Below are positions 1 to 9,140 of a DNA stretch of 64,000 nucleotides, piece by piece; the first letter of the stretch is position 1, and the number at the start of each line of letters is the position of its first letter. The translations under genes and the position numbers were made by a program. Under the pieces are notes generated by a model. That model searched no databases, had not been told where the DNA came from, and saw only the letters and a program-made list of their open reading frames with translations. Origin of the DNA: Salegentibacter salegens (GTDB lineage Bacteria > Bacteroidota > Bacteroidia > Flavobacteriales > Flavobacteriaceae); assembly GCF_900142975.1 (NCBI RefSeq), contig NZ_LT670848.1:2728001-2792000 (forward strand). Reading direction: 5' to 3'.

Positions 1-783
1 AAGTTTTATCTTGATGCCGGCTTAAAGGAGAAACAAAAAGATGCCGATACAAAGGATTTTGTTTGGACTAAAAAATTTGGAACCCTTGCGCCATTTCTTC
101 AATTAGATTTAAAACTAATTTGGAGAAATAAAAGGCCAAAAACAACAATTTACATGTCTTTACTTTTGTTGTGCTACGGCTTGTTTGTTTATCCCAGCGA
201 TATGTATGAACATCCTTCTATATATGTTTTTGTAGGTATTTTTATGACTGGAATTTTTATGATCAATTTTGGGCAATTTGTGCCTTCGTGGGATGCTTCA
301 TATTATCCTCTAATTATGTCACAAAATATCCCTGTAAAAGATTACCTGTCTTCTAAAGCAATGCTTATTAGTTTTAGTGTAATAATTCTGGCTATTCTAA
401 GCACACCTTATATTTATTTTGGCTGGAATATCTTATTGATAAATATGGTGGCGGCTTTATATAATATTGGTGTGAATGTTCCTATTTTGCTCTATTCGGG
501 CTCTTTTAATAAAAAGAGAATAGACCTGGATAAAAGTCCGTTTATGAATTACCAGGGAACAGGAGCAGCCCAATGGATAGTTGGTCTACCCTTAATGTTT
601 TTGCCAATTTTAATCTTCTGGCTTCTGGATTATTTTATAGGGTTTGAAGCAGGCTTAATTGGTCTTTCCAGCTTAGGAGTTCTTGGTCTACTTTTGCGCT
701 CTAGTTTAATGAAATACATTGCCGGTGTTTACCGAAAAAGAAAATATGCGATGATAAATGGTTTTAAACAAACCGGAGAATAA
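1..783 (+). CDS. DUF5687 family ABC permease (5' partial)
   Basis: The reading frame is open from the first base, so the gene starts upstream of the window; the Met codon at 154 is internal. The visible part has several hydrophobic segments (about six), and its motif INFGQFVPSWDASYYPL resembles DUF5687 proteins, Bacteroidota ABC-2-type permeases. The next gene encodes an ABC ATPase, so the two very likely form one exporter in the inner membrane. The substrate is unknown. The family assignment is from memory of the motif and is fairly confident; the membrane nature is seen directly. Confidence 0.8.
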   Translation, partial: KFYLDAGLKEKQKDADTKDFVWTKKFGTLAPFLQLDLKLIWRNKRPKTTIYMSLLLLCYGLFVYPSDMYEHPSIYVFVGIFMTGIFMINFGQFVPSWDASYYPLIMSQNIPVKDYLSSKAMLISFSVIILAILSTPYIYFGWNILLINMVAALYNIGVNVPILLYSGSFNKKRIDLDKSPFMNYQGTGAAQWIVGLPLMFLPILIFWLLDYFIGFEAGLIGLSSLGVLGLLLRSSLMKYIAGVYRKRKYAMINGFKQTGE

Positions 784-796
784 AATTTATAATACT

Positions 797-1522
797 ATGA
801 TAACTGCTACAAACCTTAGTAAAATATACGGCGGAACAAAAGTTCTAAATATAGATCATCTGGATATTCCCACAGGAGAAAGTTTTGGCCTGGTAGGGAA
901 TAACGGCGCCGGTAAAACCACTTTTTTCAGTTTATTGCTGGATTTAATTCAGCCAACCACCGGGAATATTTTTAATAACGAGATCACGGTAAGCCAAAGT
1001 GAAGATTGGAAACCTTTTACCGCTTCTTTTATAGACGAAAGTTTCCTGATTGGTTACTTAACTCCCGAAGAATATTTCTATTTCGTGGGAGAATTACGCG
1101 GCGCCAATAAAGCGGATATCGATGCCTTTTTAGCCAATTTTGAAGATTTTTTCCACGAAGAAATTATTGGCAGAAGAAAATATTTACGAGACCTCTCTAA
1201 AGGAAATCAGAAAAAAGTGGGTATTGTGGCGGCACTTATTGGGAATCCCAAAGTGGTGATTTTAGATGAGCCTTTTGCTAATTTAGATCCAACAACCCAA
1301 ATTCGCTTAAAAAAGATCATTAAAGAACTTACAGAAAACCGTGAAACTACTGTCCTTATTTCCAGCCACGACCTTATTCACGTGACCGAAGTTTGTGAAC
1401 GTATTGTGGTTTTAGATAAAGGCATACCGGTAAAAGATATTAAAACTTCTGAAGCCACTTTAAGTGAATTGGAAAGCTATTTTTCAGGCGAAGTAGGCGC
1501 AACTCAGGCTGAAGAACTATAA
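797..1522 (+). CDS. ABC transporter ATP-binding protein
   Basis: This 241-residue ATPase has Walker A GNNGAGKT (about residue 34), a signature LSKGNQKK (about 133), Walker B VVILDEP (about 154) and the H-loop SSHD (about 190). It should power the DUF5687-type permease encoded just upstream. The frame is open from 758, which would overlap the permease by 26 bases, but the ATG at 797 puts the usual MITATNLSKIYGG N-terminus first and is preferred. The short C-terminal extension is typical of ABC-2-type export ATPases. The substrate cannot be told. Confidence 0.88.
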   Translation: MITATNLSKIYGGTKVLNIDHLDIPTGESFGLVGNNGAGKTTFFSLLLDLIQPTTGNIFNNEITVSQSEDWKPFTASFIDESFLIGYLTPEEYFYFVGELRGANKADIDAFLANFEDFFHEEIIGRRKYLRDLSKGNQKKVGIVAALIGNPKVVILDEPFANLDPTTQIRLKKIIKELTENRETTVLISSHDLIHVTEVCERIVVLDKGIPVKDIKTSEATLSELESYFSGEVGATQAEEL

Positions 1523-1530
1523 CAATTTGG

Positions 1531-1560
1531 TTTGCGTTTGTAAAAAGAAGCGTATTTTTG
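1531..1560 (+). promoter_or_regulatory. Bacteroidota-type promoter of sprE
   Basis: TTTG at 1531-1534 and TATTTTTG at 1553-1560 are 18 bases apart, matching the Bacteroidota primary sigma consensus TTTG-N17-23-TAnnTTTG. The start codon of sprE is about 52 bases downstream. Confidence 0.65.
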
Positions 1561-1612
1561 CACACTAAACAAACTGATTTTTAGTTATAAAGCCATCGAG
1601 AACCGGTTAATT

Positions 1613-4129
1613 TTGAATATAATTACCAAACTTACTTTATTGTTGCTTCTGTTTGGGAGCATCGCTGGCTGTTCACGCAAAAAAAACACCTTCGTAAATA
1701 GAAATTGGCACGCGGTTACTACAGAGTATAATACGCTGTATAACGGTAATCTTGGCCTGGAACAGGGTAAGGAAGAACTCAACCAAAACTACGCCGATAA
1801 TTACTGGGATATTCTTCCCATTGAGCGTATGCAAATTGATGAAAACATCGTTTTGCCCGATAGTATCCGAAATCAAAATTTTGGCTACGCCGAAGAAAAA
1901 GCCGTAAAAGCAATTCAGCGTCACTCGATGCTGATCGATGGTAAAGAAAGAAATCCGCAAATAGATGAAGCTTATTTATTGCTCGGAAAAGCCCGGTATT
2001 TCGATCAACGTTTTATCCCGGCGCTAGAAGCTTTCAATTATATTTTAAGGCGTTATCCTGCCAGCAATAATATTATTCACGCCCGGGTTTGGCGCGAAAA
2101 AACCCATATGCGCCTGGATAATAACCGTCTTGCCGTAAATAATCTCAAAAAAGTACTGGATTTAGAGCATCTTGAAGAACAGGATATTGCTGATGCCAGT
2201 GCAACTATGGCCCAGGCCTATATTAATTTACGGCATTTAGACAGCGCGGTAGTTCCGTTAAAGAATGCAGCAGAATTCACCGGAAATAACGAAGAAAAAG
2301 GACGTTATTTTTATATCCTAGGTCAGCTAAATAATGAATTGGGGCAGGTAGCGGAGGCTAATGCTGCTTTTGATAAAGTGATAGATCTAAACAGAAAATC
2401 TCCCAGGATTTATATGATTAATGCCTATGTTCAAAAAGCACGGAATTTTGAAATGGGACAGGGGAATAATTACGAATTGCGGGAAATGCTTAGGGAGTTG
2501 GAAGAAGATCGTGAAAACAGGCCATTTTTAGACAAGATCTATTTTCAAATTGGGGAATATTACAATCGTTTAGATTCTATAGACCCGGCAGTAGATTATT
2601 ATAAGAAATCCCTGGAGGAACCCGCCAGCGATGTTTATTTGCGTTCTATCAATTATGAAATCCTTGCAAATATAAATTTCGATCAAAGCAATTATGTGTT
2701 AGCAAGCAAATATTTTGATAGTACCCTGGCAGAAATGGATCCGCAATTAAGGGAATTCCGGACTATAAAAAAGAAAAGGGATAACCTGGAAGACGTTATA
2801 AAATACGAAGACGTAGCATATAAAAACGATAGCATCCTGCAGATAAGTCAGATGATGCCGGCTGAACAATTGGATTATTTTAAAAATTACACTACAGATT
2901 TACGCACGAAATTAGAAGCCGATAATAACGCAGTGGCTATGCCTGTAAATTTACCGGCTATAGCATCCAGGCAGCCACCAGCTTCGGCCCGTACTTTTTA
3001 TTTTTACAGTGAAGCGAGGGTTCAACAGGGAAGACAGGAATTTTTAAATCAGTGGGGAGATCGCCCGCTAGCCGATAACTGGCGATGGGCAGAGGTTAGT
3101 TTTGAAACCGAAGATTCTTCGGGAAACGAAGAAGCTGGGCTTTCACAACAGCTTTTAGATAACGATCCAAGGCTTGATCCTTATACTTATATCGATCAAA
3201 TACCTACAGATCTGGCTGTTTTAGATACCATAACCCGCGATAGGGATTTTGCATATTATCAGTTGGGAATAATTTATAAAGAGAATTTCAGGGAATATAA
3301 AATGGCGCAGGATAGATTGGAAGCTGTTTTAGAGATGTCTTTAGATGAGCGCCTTATTTTGCCTTCTATGTATAATCTATATCAGATTTATAAGATCACA
3401 AATCAAAGTTTTAGGGCTGAAGAAATGAAGCAGGAAATTTTGGAGAGTTACCCAGATTCCCGTTACGCAGCTTATATTTTAAATCCTGAAAGTATACGGG
3501 AAGATCAAAATTCTCCAGAAGCGATTTACGCTGAACTTTATCGTGATTTTGAAGCGCAAAATTTCAACCAGGTTATTGCGGAAACTAGTAGATATAGTTC
3601 TGAATTTGCCGGGGATGCGATTGTGCCAAAATTAGAACTTTTAAAAGCCCAGGCCAGCGGAAGACTTTTAGGTTTAGAAGCTTATAAAAGTGCCTTAAAC
3701 CACGTGGCTTTGACCTATCCACAAACCGAGGAAGGTAAAAAAGCTCAGCAAATTTTAAATAAAACAATTCCGCAGTTAAGCGGGCTGGAATTTAATACTG
3801 ATAGCCTTCAGCAAAATTATAAGTTGCTTTATCGCTTTGAAGTTTCAGAGCAGGAAGCAGCTTTAGCTCTAAAAGAAAAGATAGAAACAGCGATTTCAGA
3901 TATAAATTACAATCATCTTTCAGTTTCTATAGATGTTTATGATCCTGAAGAGGTTTTTGTAATGGTGCACGGTCTTGAAAATCTTAATCGTGCAGGAGGC
4001 TTTGCTGAATTACTTCAAATAAATGAAGATTATTTAGTTGAAAAAGAACCTATAGAAATTTCAACAGAAAATTATAGAATTGTACAAATTCAGAAGAATT
4101 TAGAAGAATACCCGCAACCGATTAATTAG
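1613..4129 (+). CDS. sprE: Gliding motility/T9SS TPR lipoprotein SprE (PorW)
   Basis: This 838-residue protein has a lipoprotein signal ending in the lipobox SIAGC, then the family-typical stretch NRNWHAVTTEYNTLYNG, then many TPR-like helical repeats. SprE in Flavobacterium johnsoniae (PorW in Porphyromonas) is a periplasmic lipoprotein needed for gliding and type IX secretion. The start is a TTG at 1613, because no ATG precedes the signal peptide in frame. A promoter is visible just upstream. Only 19 bases separate it from atpZ, so it may be read together with the first ATP synthase accessory genes. Confidence 0.85.
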   Translation: MNIITKLTLLLLLFGSIAGCSRKKNTFVNRNWHAVTTEYNTLYNGNLGLEQGKEELNQNYADNYWDILPIERMQIDENIVLPDSIRNQNFGYAEEKAVKAIQRHSMLIDGKERNPQIDEAYLLLGKARYFDQRFIPALEAFNYILRRYPASNNIIHARVWREKTHMRLDNNRLAVNNLKKVLDLEHLEEQDIADASATMAQAYINLRHLDSAVVPLKNAAEFTGNNEEKGRYFYILGQLNNELGQVAEANAAFDKVIDLNRKSPRIYMINAYVQKARNFEMGQGNNYELREMLRELEEDRENRPFLDKIYFQIGEYYNRLDSIDPAVDYYKKSLEEPASDVYLRSINYEILANINFDQSNYVLASKYFDSTLAEMDPQLREFRTIKKKRDNLEDVIKYEDVAYKNDSILQISQMMPAEQLDYFKNYTTDLRTKLEADNNAVAMPVNLPAIASRQPPASARTFYFYSEARVQQGRQEFLNQWGDRPLADNWRWAEVSFETEDSSGNEEAGLSQQLLDNDPRLDPYTYIDQIPTDLAVLDTITRDRDFAYYQLGIIYKENFREYKMAQDRLEAVLEMSLDERLILPSMYNLYQIYKITNQSFRAEEMKQEILESYPDSRYAAYILNPESIREDQNSPEAIYAELYRDFEAQNFNQVIAETSRYSSEFAGDAIVPKLELLKAQASGRLLGLEAYKSALNHVALTYPQTEEGKKAQQILNKTIPQLSGLEFNTDSLQQNYKLLYRFEVSEQEAALALKEKIETAISDINYNHLSVSIDVYDPEEVFVMVHGLENLNRAGGFAELLQINEDYLVEKEPIEISTENYRIVQIQKNLEEYPQPIN

Positions 4130-4148
4130 GATTTTTTCAGTTTAAAGT

Positions 4149-4379
4149 ATGAAAAACGACAACTTAAATAAATACCTGGGTTTTGTAAATATTGCTTTCC
4201 AGATGGGAATCATTATTGCCGGCGGTGTTTTATTAGGGATTTGGTTAGATGGGAAATTCCCCAATAAATATTCGGCATTTACAATTTCCTTATCACTTTT
4301 AGGGGTTTTTATAGCCCTGTATCAGGTTTATAGAAGTGTAATTAAAATGAGCGAAGAAGACGAAAAAAATGAAAAATGA
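4149..4379 (+). CDS. AtpZ/AtpI family F0F1 assembly protein
   Basis: A 76-residue protein with two predicted membrane helices and the motif GIIIAGGVLLGIWLDGKF, as in AtpZ/AtpI proteins that assist c-ring assembly or ion loading of ATP synthase. It follows sprE by 19 bases and overlaps the next gene by 11 bases. Its place just ahead of atpB supports the role. Its charged C-terminus (KMSEEDEKNEK) is cytoplasmic-like. Which member of the AtpI/AtpZ group it is cannot be decided here. Confidence 0.8.
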   Translation: MKNDNLNKYLGFVNIAFQMGIIIAGGVLLGIWLDGKFPNKYSAFTISLSLLGVFIALYQVYRSVIKMSEEDEKNEK

Positions 4380-4752
4380 TCTACTGGCTTTCCTAAAGCG
4401 ATTGCTTCCTTTTACTTTATTGCTATGGCTTGTTCAATTTTTACTGCAGCGCTACGTGTTGGAGGTAGAATTTTATTATAGCAGTTTCAGTATTTACCTT
4501 TTCCATTTCCTGGCTACATTTCTTATTTATTTGAGCCTGGTTTTTGTTTATAAGAATTTTACCGATAAAACCGGATTTGCGTTTATGGGATTAAGTTTAT
4601 TTAAAATGGTAGCGGCGGTAATTTTTTTGCTTCCTTTAGTTTTAAGTGAGGTTAATGCTGTCTTTGTAAATATTCTAGCCTTTTTTATTCCTTACTTTTT
4701 GTATTTAGTCTTTGAGACCTTGTACGCAGTGAAACTAATAAACAAAGCTTAA
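4369..4752 (+). CDS. Small four-helix membrane protein (DUF6168-like)
   Basis: A 127-residue protein that is almost wholly hydrophobic, with about four predicted membrane helices. Its start overlaps the end of atpZ by 11 bases, so the pair is translationally coupled. Similar small proteins (I recall them as DUF6168) sit between atpZ and atpB in Bacteroidota, in the place taken by atpI/uncI elsewhere. An accessory role in ATP synthase assembly is inferred only from position and topology. Confidence 0.6.
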   Translation: MKNDLLAFLKRLLPFTLLLWLVQFLLQRYVLEVEFYYSSFSIYLFHFLATFLIYLSLVFVYKNFTDKTGFAFMGLSLFKMVAAVIFLLPLVLSEVNAVFVNILAFFIPYFLYLVFETLYAVKLINKA

Positions 4753-4814
4753 ATTGCTGTTTATCAGTTATAATAATAAAAATAACGCTTTTGCTAAAAT
4801 TTTAGTTGGGGTGC

Positions 4815-4844
4815 TTTCAAATAAAAATTAAAAGTATACCTTTG
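4815..4844 (+). promoter_or_regulatory. Promoter of the atpBEFHAG operon
   Basis: TTTC at 4815-4818 and TACCTTTG at 4837-4844 are 18 bases apart, fitting TTTG-N-TAnnTTTG with one mismatch in the -33 box. It lies 42 bases before the chosen atpB start, so atpB onward can be transcribed separately from sprE-atpZ. Confidence 0.65.
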
Positions 4845-4886
4845 CACCCGAATTTAGAGCCCATAATTTTAAGCAGAACAGGTACT

Positions 4887-5972
4887 ATGATAGCACATAA
4901 ATCTTTAAAGATTATAGTGACGTTTACACTAGCCTTAGCCTTACTTCCTTTTAACGCTTTTGCCAAGGACGGTCCTCAGGCAGAAGAATCTAAAGAATTT
5001 AATCCTACCGATATGATTATGCACCATATTGGTGATTCTCACGGGTGGCATTTTTTTGGTGAAGGAGATAGTTCATTTACATTACCATTGCCGGTAATTC
5101 TTTTTACTGATAATGGAATGGTTACATTTATGTCTAGTGAATTTCATCACGATACCGAAGGGCAATACGTTGTAGAAAAAGACGGGATGCGTTTTGTGAA
5201 TTATCACGAAGATATTTACAAATTAGATGCAGGTGCCGAGAGCGTAGCGTTTGATGAAGAGCATAATGCTATAAACGCCAGTAAACCCTGGGATTTCTCC
5301 ATAACCAAGAACGTTGCAGCAATGTTGTTAACGGTTATTTTAATGCTAGTTTTCTTTTTTGGTTTGGCAGGGCATCATAAAAAGAGTAAAAATGCGCCGG
5401 CAGGCTTCAATAATATTTTAGAGACTTTAGTGCTTTTTGTACGCGATGAGATCGCAAGACCTCAAATTGGCGAAAAGAAGTATATGAAGTTTATGCCGTT
5501 TTTATTAACAGTATTTTTCTTTATCTGGATTACCAACCTTTTAGGTTTGTTGCCGGGTGCAGCCAACGTAACAGGAAATATTGCGGTAACCGTTTCTTTA
5601 GGGCTTTTTACCCTTGCATTAATATTGATTAACGGAAATAAAGATTTTTGGCAGCATACTTTATGGATGCCGGGAATACCTACTTTTGTAAAGCCTATTT
5701 TGGCAGTGGTAGAGGTGCTTGGTTTAATTATTAAGCCGGTAGCACTTATGATTCGTTTATTTGCGAACATTACCGCGGGTCACATTATTATACTAAGTTT
5801 AATTGGATTGATTTTTATACTGGAAAGTGCTGGAGTTGCCGGGATTTCGGTGCCATTTGCGCTTTTCATCACAATACTGGAATTGTTAGTAGCATTCCTT
5901 CAAGCGTTTATTTTTACAATGCTGTCTGCCCTGTTTATCGGGATGGCGGTTGCGGAACATGAACATCATTAA
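4887..5972 (+). CDS. atpB: ATP synthase F0 subunit a
   Basis: Subunit a of the F1F0 ATP synthase forms the two proton half-channels beside the c-ring in the inner membrane. The conserved MIRLFANITAGH motif holds the essential arginine (Arg290 here). The ATG at 4887 is chosen because it begins a clear signal peptide (MIAHKSLKIIVTF, ending in NAFA). The upstream in-frame extension to 4806 overlaps the promoter. The 361-residue length and the roughly 140-residue periplasmic N-terminal domain are typical of Bacteroidota. The protein ends in AEHEHH. atpE follows after 23 bases. Confidence 0.95.
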   Translation: MIAHKSLKIIVTFTLALALLPFNAFAKDGPQAEESKEFNPTDMIMHHIGDSHGWHFFGEGDSSFTLPLPVILFTDNGMVTFMSSEFHHDTEGQYVVEKDGMRFVNYHEDIYKLDAGAESVAFDEEHNAINASKPWDFSITKNVAAMLLTVILMLVFFFGLAGHHKKSKNAPAGFNNILETLVLFVRDEIARPQIGEKKYMKFMPFLLTVFFFIWITNLLGLLPGAANVTGNIAVTVSLGLFTLALILINGNKDFWQHTLWMPGIPTFVKPILAVVEVLGLIIKPVALMIRLFANITAGHIIILSLIGLIFILESAGVAGISVPFALFITILELLVAFLQAFIFTMLSALFIGMAVAEHEHH

Positions 5973-5995
5973 TTTTAATTTTTAATTTTTATACT

Positions 5996-6220
5996 ATGGA
6001 ATTATTACACGTAGGTCTTGCAGCTTTAGGAGCTGGATTAGCAGTTGTTGGAGCCGCTATTGGCGTTGGTAAAATTGGCGCTGCCGCAATGGACGCTATT
6101 GCCCGCCAGCCGGAAGCTTCTGGAAAAATCCAGACTGCAATGATTATTGCTGCTGCACTTGTAGAGGGTGTTGCTCTTTTTGGAGTTGTAGCTGCGCTTT
6201 TAGGTGTATTGACCACCTAA
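5996..6220 (+). CDS. atpE: ATP synthase F0 subunit c
   Basis: A 74-residue hairpin of two membrane helices joined by the polar loop RQPE (37-40). The ion-binding carboxylate is Glu57 in AALVEGVALFG. The first helix lacks the glutamine expected for sodium-type c subunits, so proton coupling is likely. Many copies form the c-ring. An intrinsic terminator follows 14 bases after the stop codon, which could raise c over the other subunits. Confidence 0.95.
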   Translation: MELLHVGLAALGAGLAVVGAAIGVGKIGAAAMDAIARQPEASGKIQTAMIIAAALVEGVALFGVVAALLGVLTT

Positions 6221-6234
6221 GAAAATTTCAAAAA

Positions 6235-6270
6235 CCCATTCGTAACGGTTGGTTGCGAATGGGCTTTTTT
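6235..6270 (+). terminator. Intrinsic terminator/attenuator between atpE and atpF
   Basis: CCCATTCG at 6235-6242 pairs with CGAATGGG at 6256-6263, and the stem extends inward by four more pairs to a five-base loop. CTTTTTT follows directly. This is a canonical rho-independent signal inside the atp operon. Because downstream atp genes continue in the same direction, it probably acts as a partial terminator. Confidence 0.75.
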
Positions 6271-6308
6271 AAAAATGATGTTAACAGGTATTATATAAAT
6301 AAAGAATT

Positions 6309-6803
6309 ATGGATTTAATTACTCCTGAAGTTGGTCTTATTTTTTGGCAAACCATCGTATTTTTAGTACTGATGCTGATTCTTGCCAAATTCGCCTGGAA
6401 GCCAATTCTTGGTGCGGTAAGAACCCGTGAAGAATCTATTAATGAAGCTCTTGCTTCTGCTGAGGATGCACGTAAAGAAATGCAAAATCTTAAGGCAGAT
6501 AACGAAAAGTTATTGCAGGAAGCTCGTGCCGAAAGAGATGAAATTATTAAAGAAGCTCGCCAGATAAAGGAGAAAATGATTGCTGAAGCCGAAGGAGATG
6601 CACAGAAAAAGGCAGATCAAATTGTAGCTAAGGCGAAAGAAAGCATCGAGATGGAGAAACGTGCAGCAATGGCCGATATTAAAAACCAGGTTGCAACACT
6701 TTCTATAGAAATTGCTGAAAAAGTAATCGGGAAAGAATTATCTACCGAGGAGAAACAACATCAAATGATAGACAAGATGTTGAATGACGCTACCTTAAAT
6801 TAA
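6309..6803 (+). CDS. atpF: ATP synthase F0 subunit b
   Basis: A 164-residue peripheral-stalk subunit. One N-terminal membrane helix (about residues 8-27, ending at FAWKPIL) is followed by a long charged coiled coil rich in Ala, Glu and Lys. The motif KFAWKPI is typical of bacterial b subunits. Only one b gene is present, as expected for a homodimeric stalk. It follows the atpE terminator by about 40 bases and precedes atpH by 6. Confidence 0.93.
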   Translation: MDLITPEVGLIFWQTIVFLVLMLILAKFAWKPILGAVRTREESINEALASAEDARKEMQNLKADNEKLLQEARAERDEIIKEARQIKEKMIAEAEGDAQKKADQIVAKAKESIEMEKRAAMADIKNQVATLSIEIAEKVIGKELSTEEKQHQMIDKMLNDATLN

Positions 6804-6809
6804 GATATA

Positions 6810-7364
6810 ATGAAAGGAACCAGGGCAGCAAAACGATATGCGAAAGCGATCTTAGATTTGGCGAAAGAGAAGAATTCTGCAGATACTGTTTTTACAGATA
6901 TGCAACAAATTTCTCAAACTATCGCAAAAAGTGAAGATCTTGCCAATATGCTTAAAAGTCCGGTTATAAATTCATCGGTTAAAAAAGCGAGTTTAAAGGA
7001 AATTTTTAAAAGCGCCGGCGAAATTACTCATGGTAGTTTTGATGTGCTTATTGAAAATGGGAGAATTAATATTCTTGATTTAGTAGCGAGAAATTATATA
7101 GTTCGTTACAATACATTAAACAAGTCTCAGGAAGCGATAGTAACTTCGGCTGTACCTTTAACACCAGAGCTGGAAGAGAAAATTCTGGCTAAGGTGAAAG
7201 AATTAACTGGAACCGGGGCAAAGATTAAAAATGTTATCAATAAAGATATTATAGGAGGTTTTGTTTTAAGAGTTGGTGATTTGCAATATGATGCCAGCGT
7301 CTCCCGAAACCTTAATAGGTTGAAAAGAGAATTGAAAACAAACGCATATACATCATCAATATAA
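6810..7364 (+). CDS. atpH: ATP synthase F1 subunit delta
   Basis: A 184-residue OSCP/delta subunit that links the peripheral stalk to the top of the alpha3beta3 head. It begins with the family-typical RAAKRYAKAILDLA and has the C-terminal IIGGFVLRVGDLQYDASVSRNLNRLK motif. It starts 6 bases after atpF. The 76-base gap to atpA holds two small hairpins. Confidence 0.93.
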   Translation: MKGTRAAKRYAKAILDLAKEKNSADTVFTDMQQISQTIAKSEDLANMLKSPVINSSVKKASLKEIFKSAGEITHGSFDVLIENGRINILDLVARNYIVRYNTLNKSQEAIVTSAVPLTPELEEKILAKVKELTGTGAKIKNVINKDIIGGFVLRVGDLQYDASVSRNLNRLKRELKTNAYTSSI

Positions 7365-7367
7365 AAT

Positions 7368-7384
7368 GCCCATAATGGGCTTTT
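7368..7384 (+). terminator. Weak hairpin with T-run after atpH
   Basis: GCCCA (7368-7372) pairs with TGGGC (7376-7380) over a three-base loop and is followed by TTTT. It is short, so at most a weak terminator or an RNA-processing site inside the operon. A second hairpin (CACG/CGTG, around 7406-7422) lies before atpA. Confidence 0.35.
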
Positions 7385-7440
7385 AAAAAAGTTAATAAAA
7401 ACAGTCACGTAATTACCGTGGCATTTTATCTTAAATAATT

Positions 7441-9021
7441 ATGGCAGAAGTAAATCCTGCTGAAGTATCAGCAATATTAAAGAAACAATTATCAGGTTTT
7501 GAAAGCGGAGCCTCTTTAGATGAGGTAGGAACTGTACTTACAGTTGGTGATGGTATCGCCAATGTGTATGGTTTGGCAAACGCACAATACGGAGAATTGG
7601 TTCAGTTTGACAGCGGCCTTGAAGGTATGGTGTTAAACCTTGAGGAAGATAATGTAGGTATCGTTTTGTTAGGACCTTCAAAAGGTGTTAGAGAGGGATC
7701 TGTAGTAAAAAGAACTGAAAGAATTGCTTCCATCAATGTTGGTGAAGGTATTGTAGGTCGTGTTGTTGACACTCTTGGGAGTCCAATAGACGGTAAAGGA
7801 GCCATTGAAGGTGAAACTTTTGAAATGCCATTAGAGCGTAAAGCTCCGGGTGTAATTTTCCGCCAGCCAGTAACCGAACCTTTGCAAACCGGTATCAAAT
7901 CTATTGATGCAATGGTGCCAGTTGGTAGAGGACAGCGTGAGCTTGTGATTGGTGACCGTCAAACCGGTAAGACAACTGTTTGTATTGATACCATTCTTAA
8001 CCAGAAAGAATTTTATGATGCAGGGGAACCTGTTCATTGTATATATGTAGCAATTGGGCAAAAAGCCTCAACTGTTGCAGGTATTGCCAAAGTACTTGAA
8101 GATAAGGGCGCAATGGATTATACTACCATTGTAGCAGCGAATGCTTCAGATCCTGCTCCTATGCAGGTTTATGCTCCATTTGCAGGTGCAGCTATTGGTG
8201 AATATTTTAGAGATACCGGTCGCCCGGCTTTGATTATTTATGATGATCTCTCTAAACAAGCCGTAGCCTACCGTGAGGTATCTTTACTTTTACGTCGCCC
8301 ACCGGGACGTGAAGCTTATCCTGGGGATGTTTTCTTTTTACACTCCAGACTTTTAGAGCGTGCTTCTAAAGTTATTGACGATGATGATATTGCAAAAGGA
8401 ATGAACGATCTTCCTGATGTATTAAAAGATAAAATTAAAGGAGGCGGTTCTTTAACTGCACTTCCAATTATTGAAACACAGGCAGGAGACGTTTCAGCAT
8501 ATATCCCAACCAACGTAATTTCCATTACCGATGGGCAGATTTTCCTTACTTCAGATTTATTTAACTCTGGGGTTCGTCCTGCAATTGATGTTGGTATTTC
8601 TGTATCTCGTGTAGGTGGTTCGGCGCAAATTAAGTCGATGAAGAAAGTTGCCGGTACTTTAAAATTAGACCAGGCGCAATACAGGGAATTGGAAGCTTTT
8701 GCTAAGTTCGGTTCAGATCTTGATCCTACCACTTTAAGAGTTATTCAAAAAGGTAAGCGTAACGTAGAAATCCTTAAGCAGGCTGAAAACGATCCTTACC
8801 CGGTAGAAGACCAGATCGCGATTATCTATGCAGGTTCTAAAAACCTACTAAAAGATGTTCCGGTAGAGAAAGTAAAAGAATTTGAAACAGATTATTTACA
8901 GTTTTTAGATACTAAACATAGAGATGTTTTAGATACGTTAAAAGCCGGTAAATTAACCGATGAGGTTACAGATACGCTAAGTTCTGTAGCAAAAGAGCTT
9001 TCAGCTAAGTATAAGAAATAG
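7441..9021 (+). CDS. atpA: ATP synthase F1 subunit alpha
   Basis: A 526-residue alpha subunit of the F1 head, which binds the non-catalytic nucleotide. Walker A is GDRQTGKT (171-178). The arginine finger lies in [10 protein letters not shown] (about Arg390). Length and motif order are normal. The catalytic beta subunit (atpD) and epsilon (atpC) are not in this operon and must be encoded elsewhere, as is common in Flavobacteriia. Confidence 0.97.
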   Translation: MAEVNPAEVSAILKKQLSGFESGASLDEVGTVLTVGDGIANVYGLANAQYGELVQFDSGLEGMVLNLEEDNVGIVLLGPSKGVREGSVVKRTERIASINVGEGIVGRVVDTLGSPIDGKGAIEGETFEMPLERKAPGVIFRQPVTEPLQTGIKSIDAMVPVGRGQRELVIGDRQTGKTTVCIDTILNQKEFYDAGEPVHCIYVAIGQKASTVAGIAKVLEDKGAMDYTTIVAANASDPAPMQVYAPFAGAAIGEYFRDTGRPALIIYDDLSKQAVAYREVSLLLRRPPGREAYPGDVFFLHSRLLERASKVIDDDDIAKGMNDLPDVLKDKIKGGGSLTALPIIETQAGDVSAYIPTNVISITDGQIFLTSDLFNSGVRPAIDVGISVSRVGGSAQIKSMKKVAGTLKLDQAQYRELEAFAKFGSDLDPTTLRVIQKGKRNVEILKQAENDPYPVEDQIAIIYAGSKNLLKDVPVEKVKEFETDYLQFLDTKHRDVLDTLKAGKLTDEVTDTLSSVAKELSAKYKK

Positions 9022-9132
9022 TATTGAGTATTGAGCTTAGAGTAGTTAGAAACCTAAGTTCATATTTAAACTTTAAATAAATTATAGGTATCGAGTATTT
9101 TGTCTAAAATCTAAATACTCGATACTCAATAC
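9021..9132. repeat. Overlapping inverted repeats between atpA and atpG
   Basis: A 15-base unit at 9021-9035 (GTATTGAGTATTGAG) is complementary, with one G-T wobble, to 9118-9132. A second arm at 9088-9100 is perfectly complementary to 9113-9125. The two pairings share the right arm and are mutually exclusive. The TATTGAG/ATCGAG wording suggests a short intergenic repeat family. Confidence 0.6.
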
Positions 9133-9140
9133 TAAATAAA

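Noticed and set aside
4806..4886. Longer atpB reading frame from 4806
   Set aside because: It would cover the TTTC-N18-TACCTTTG promoter, and the ATG at 4887 starts a clean signal peptide.
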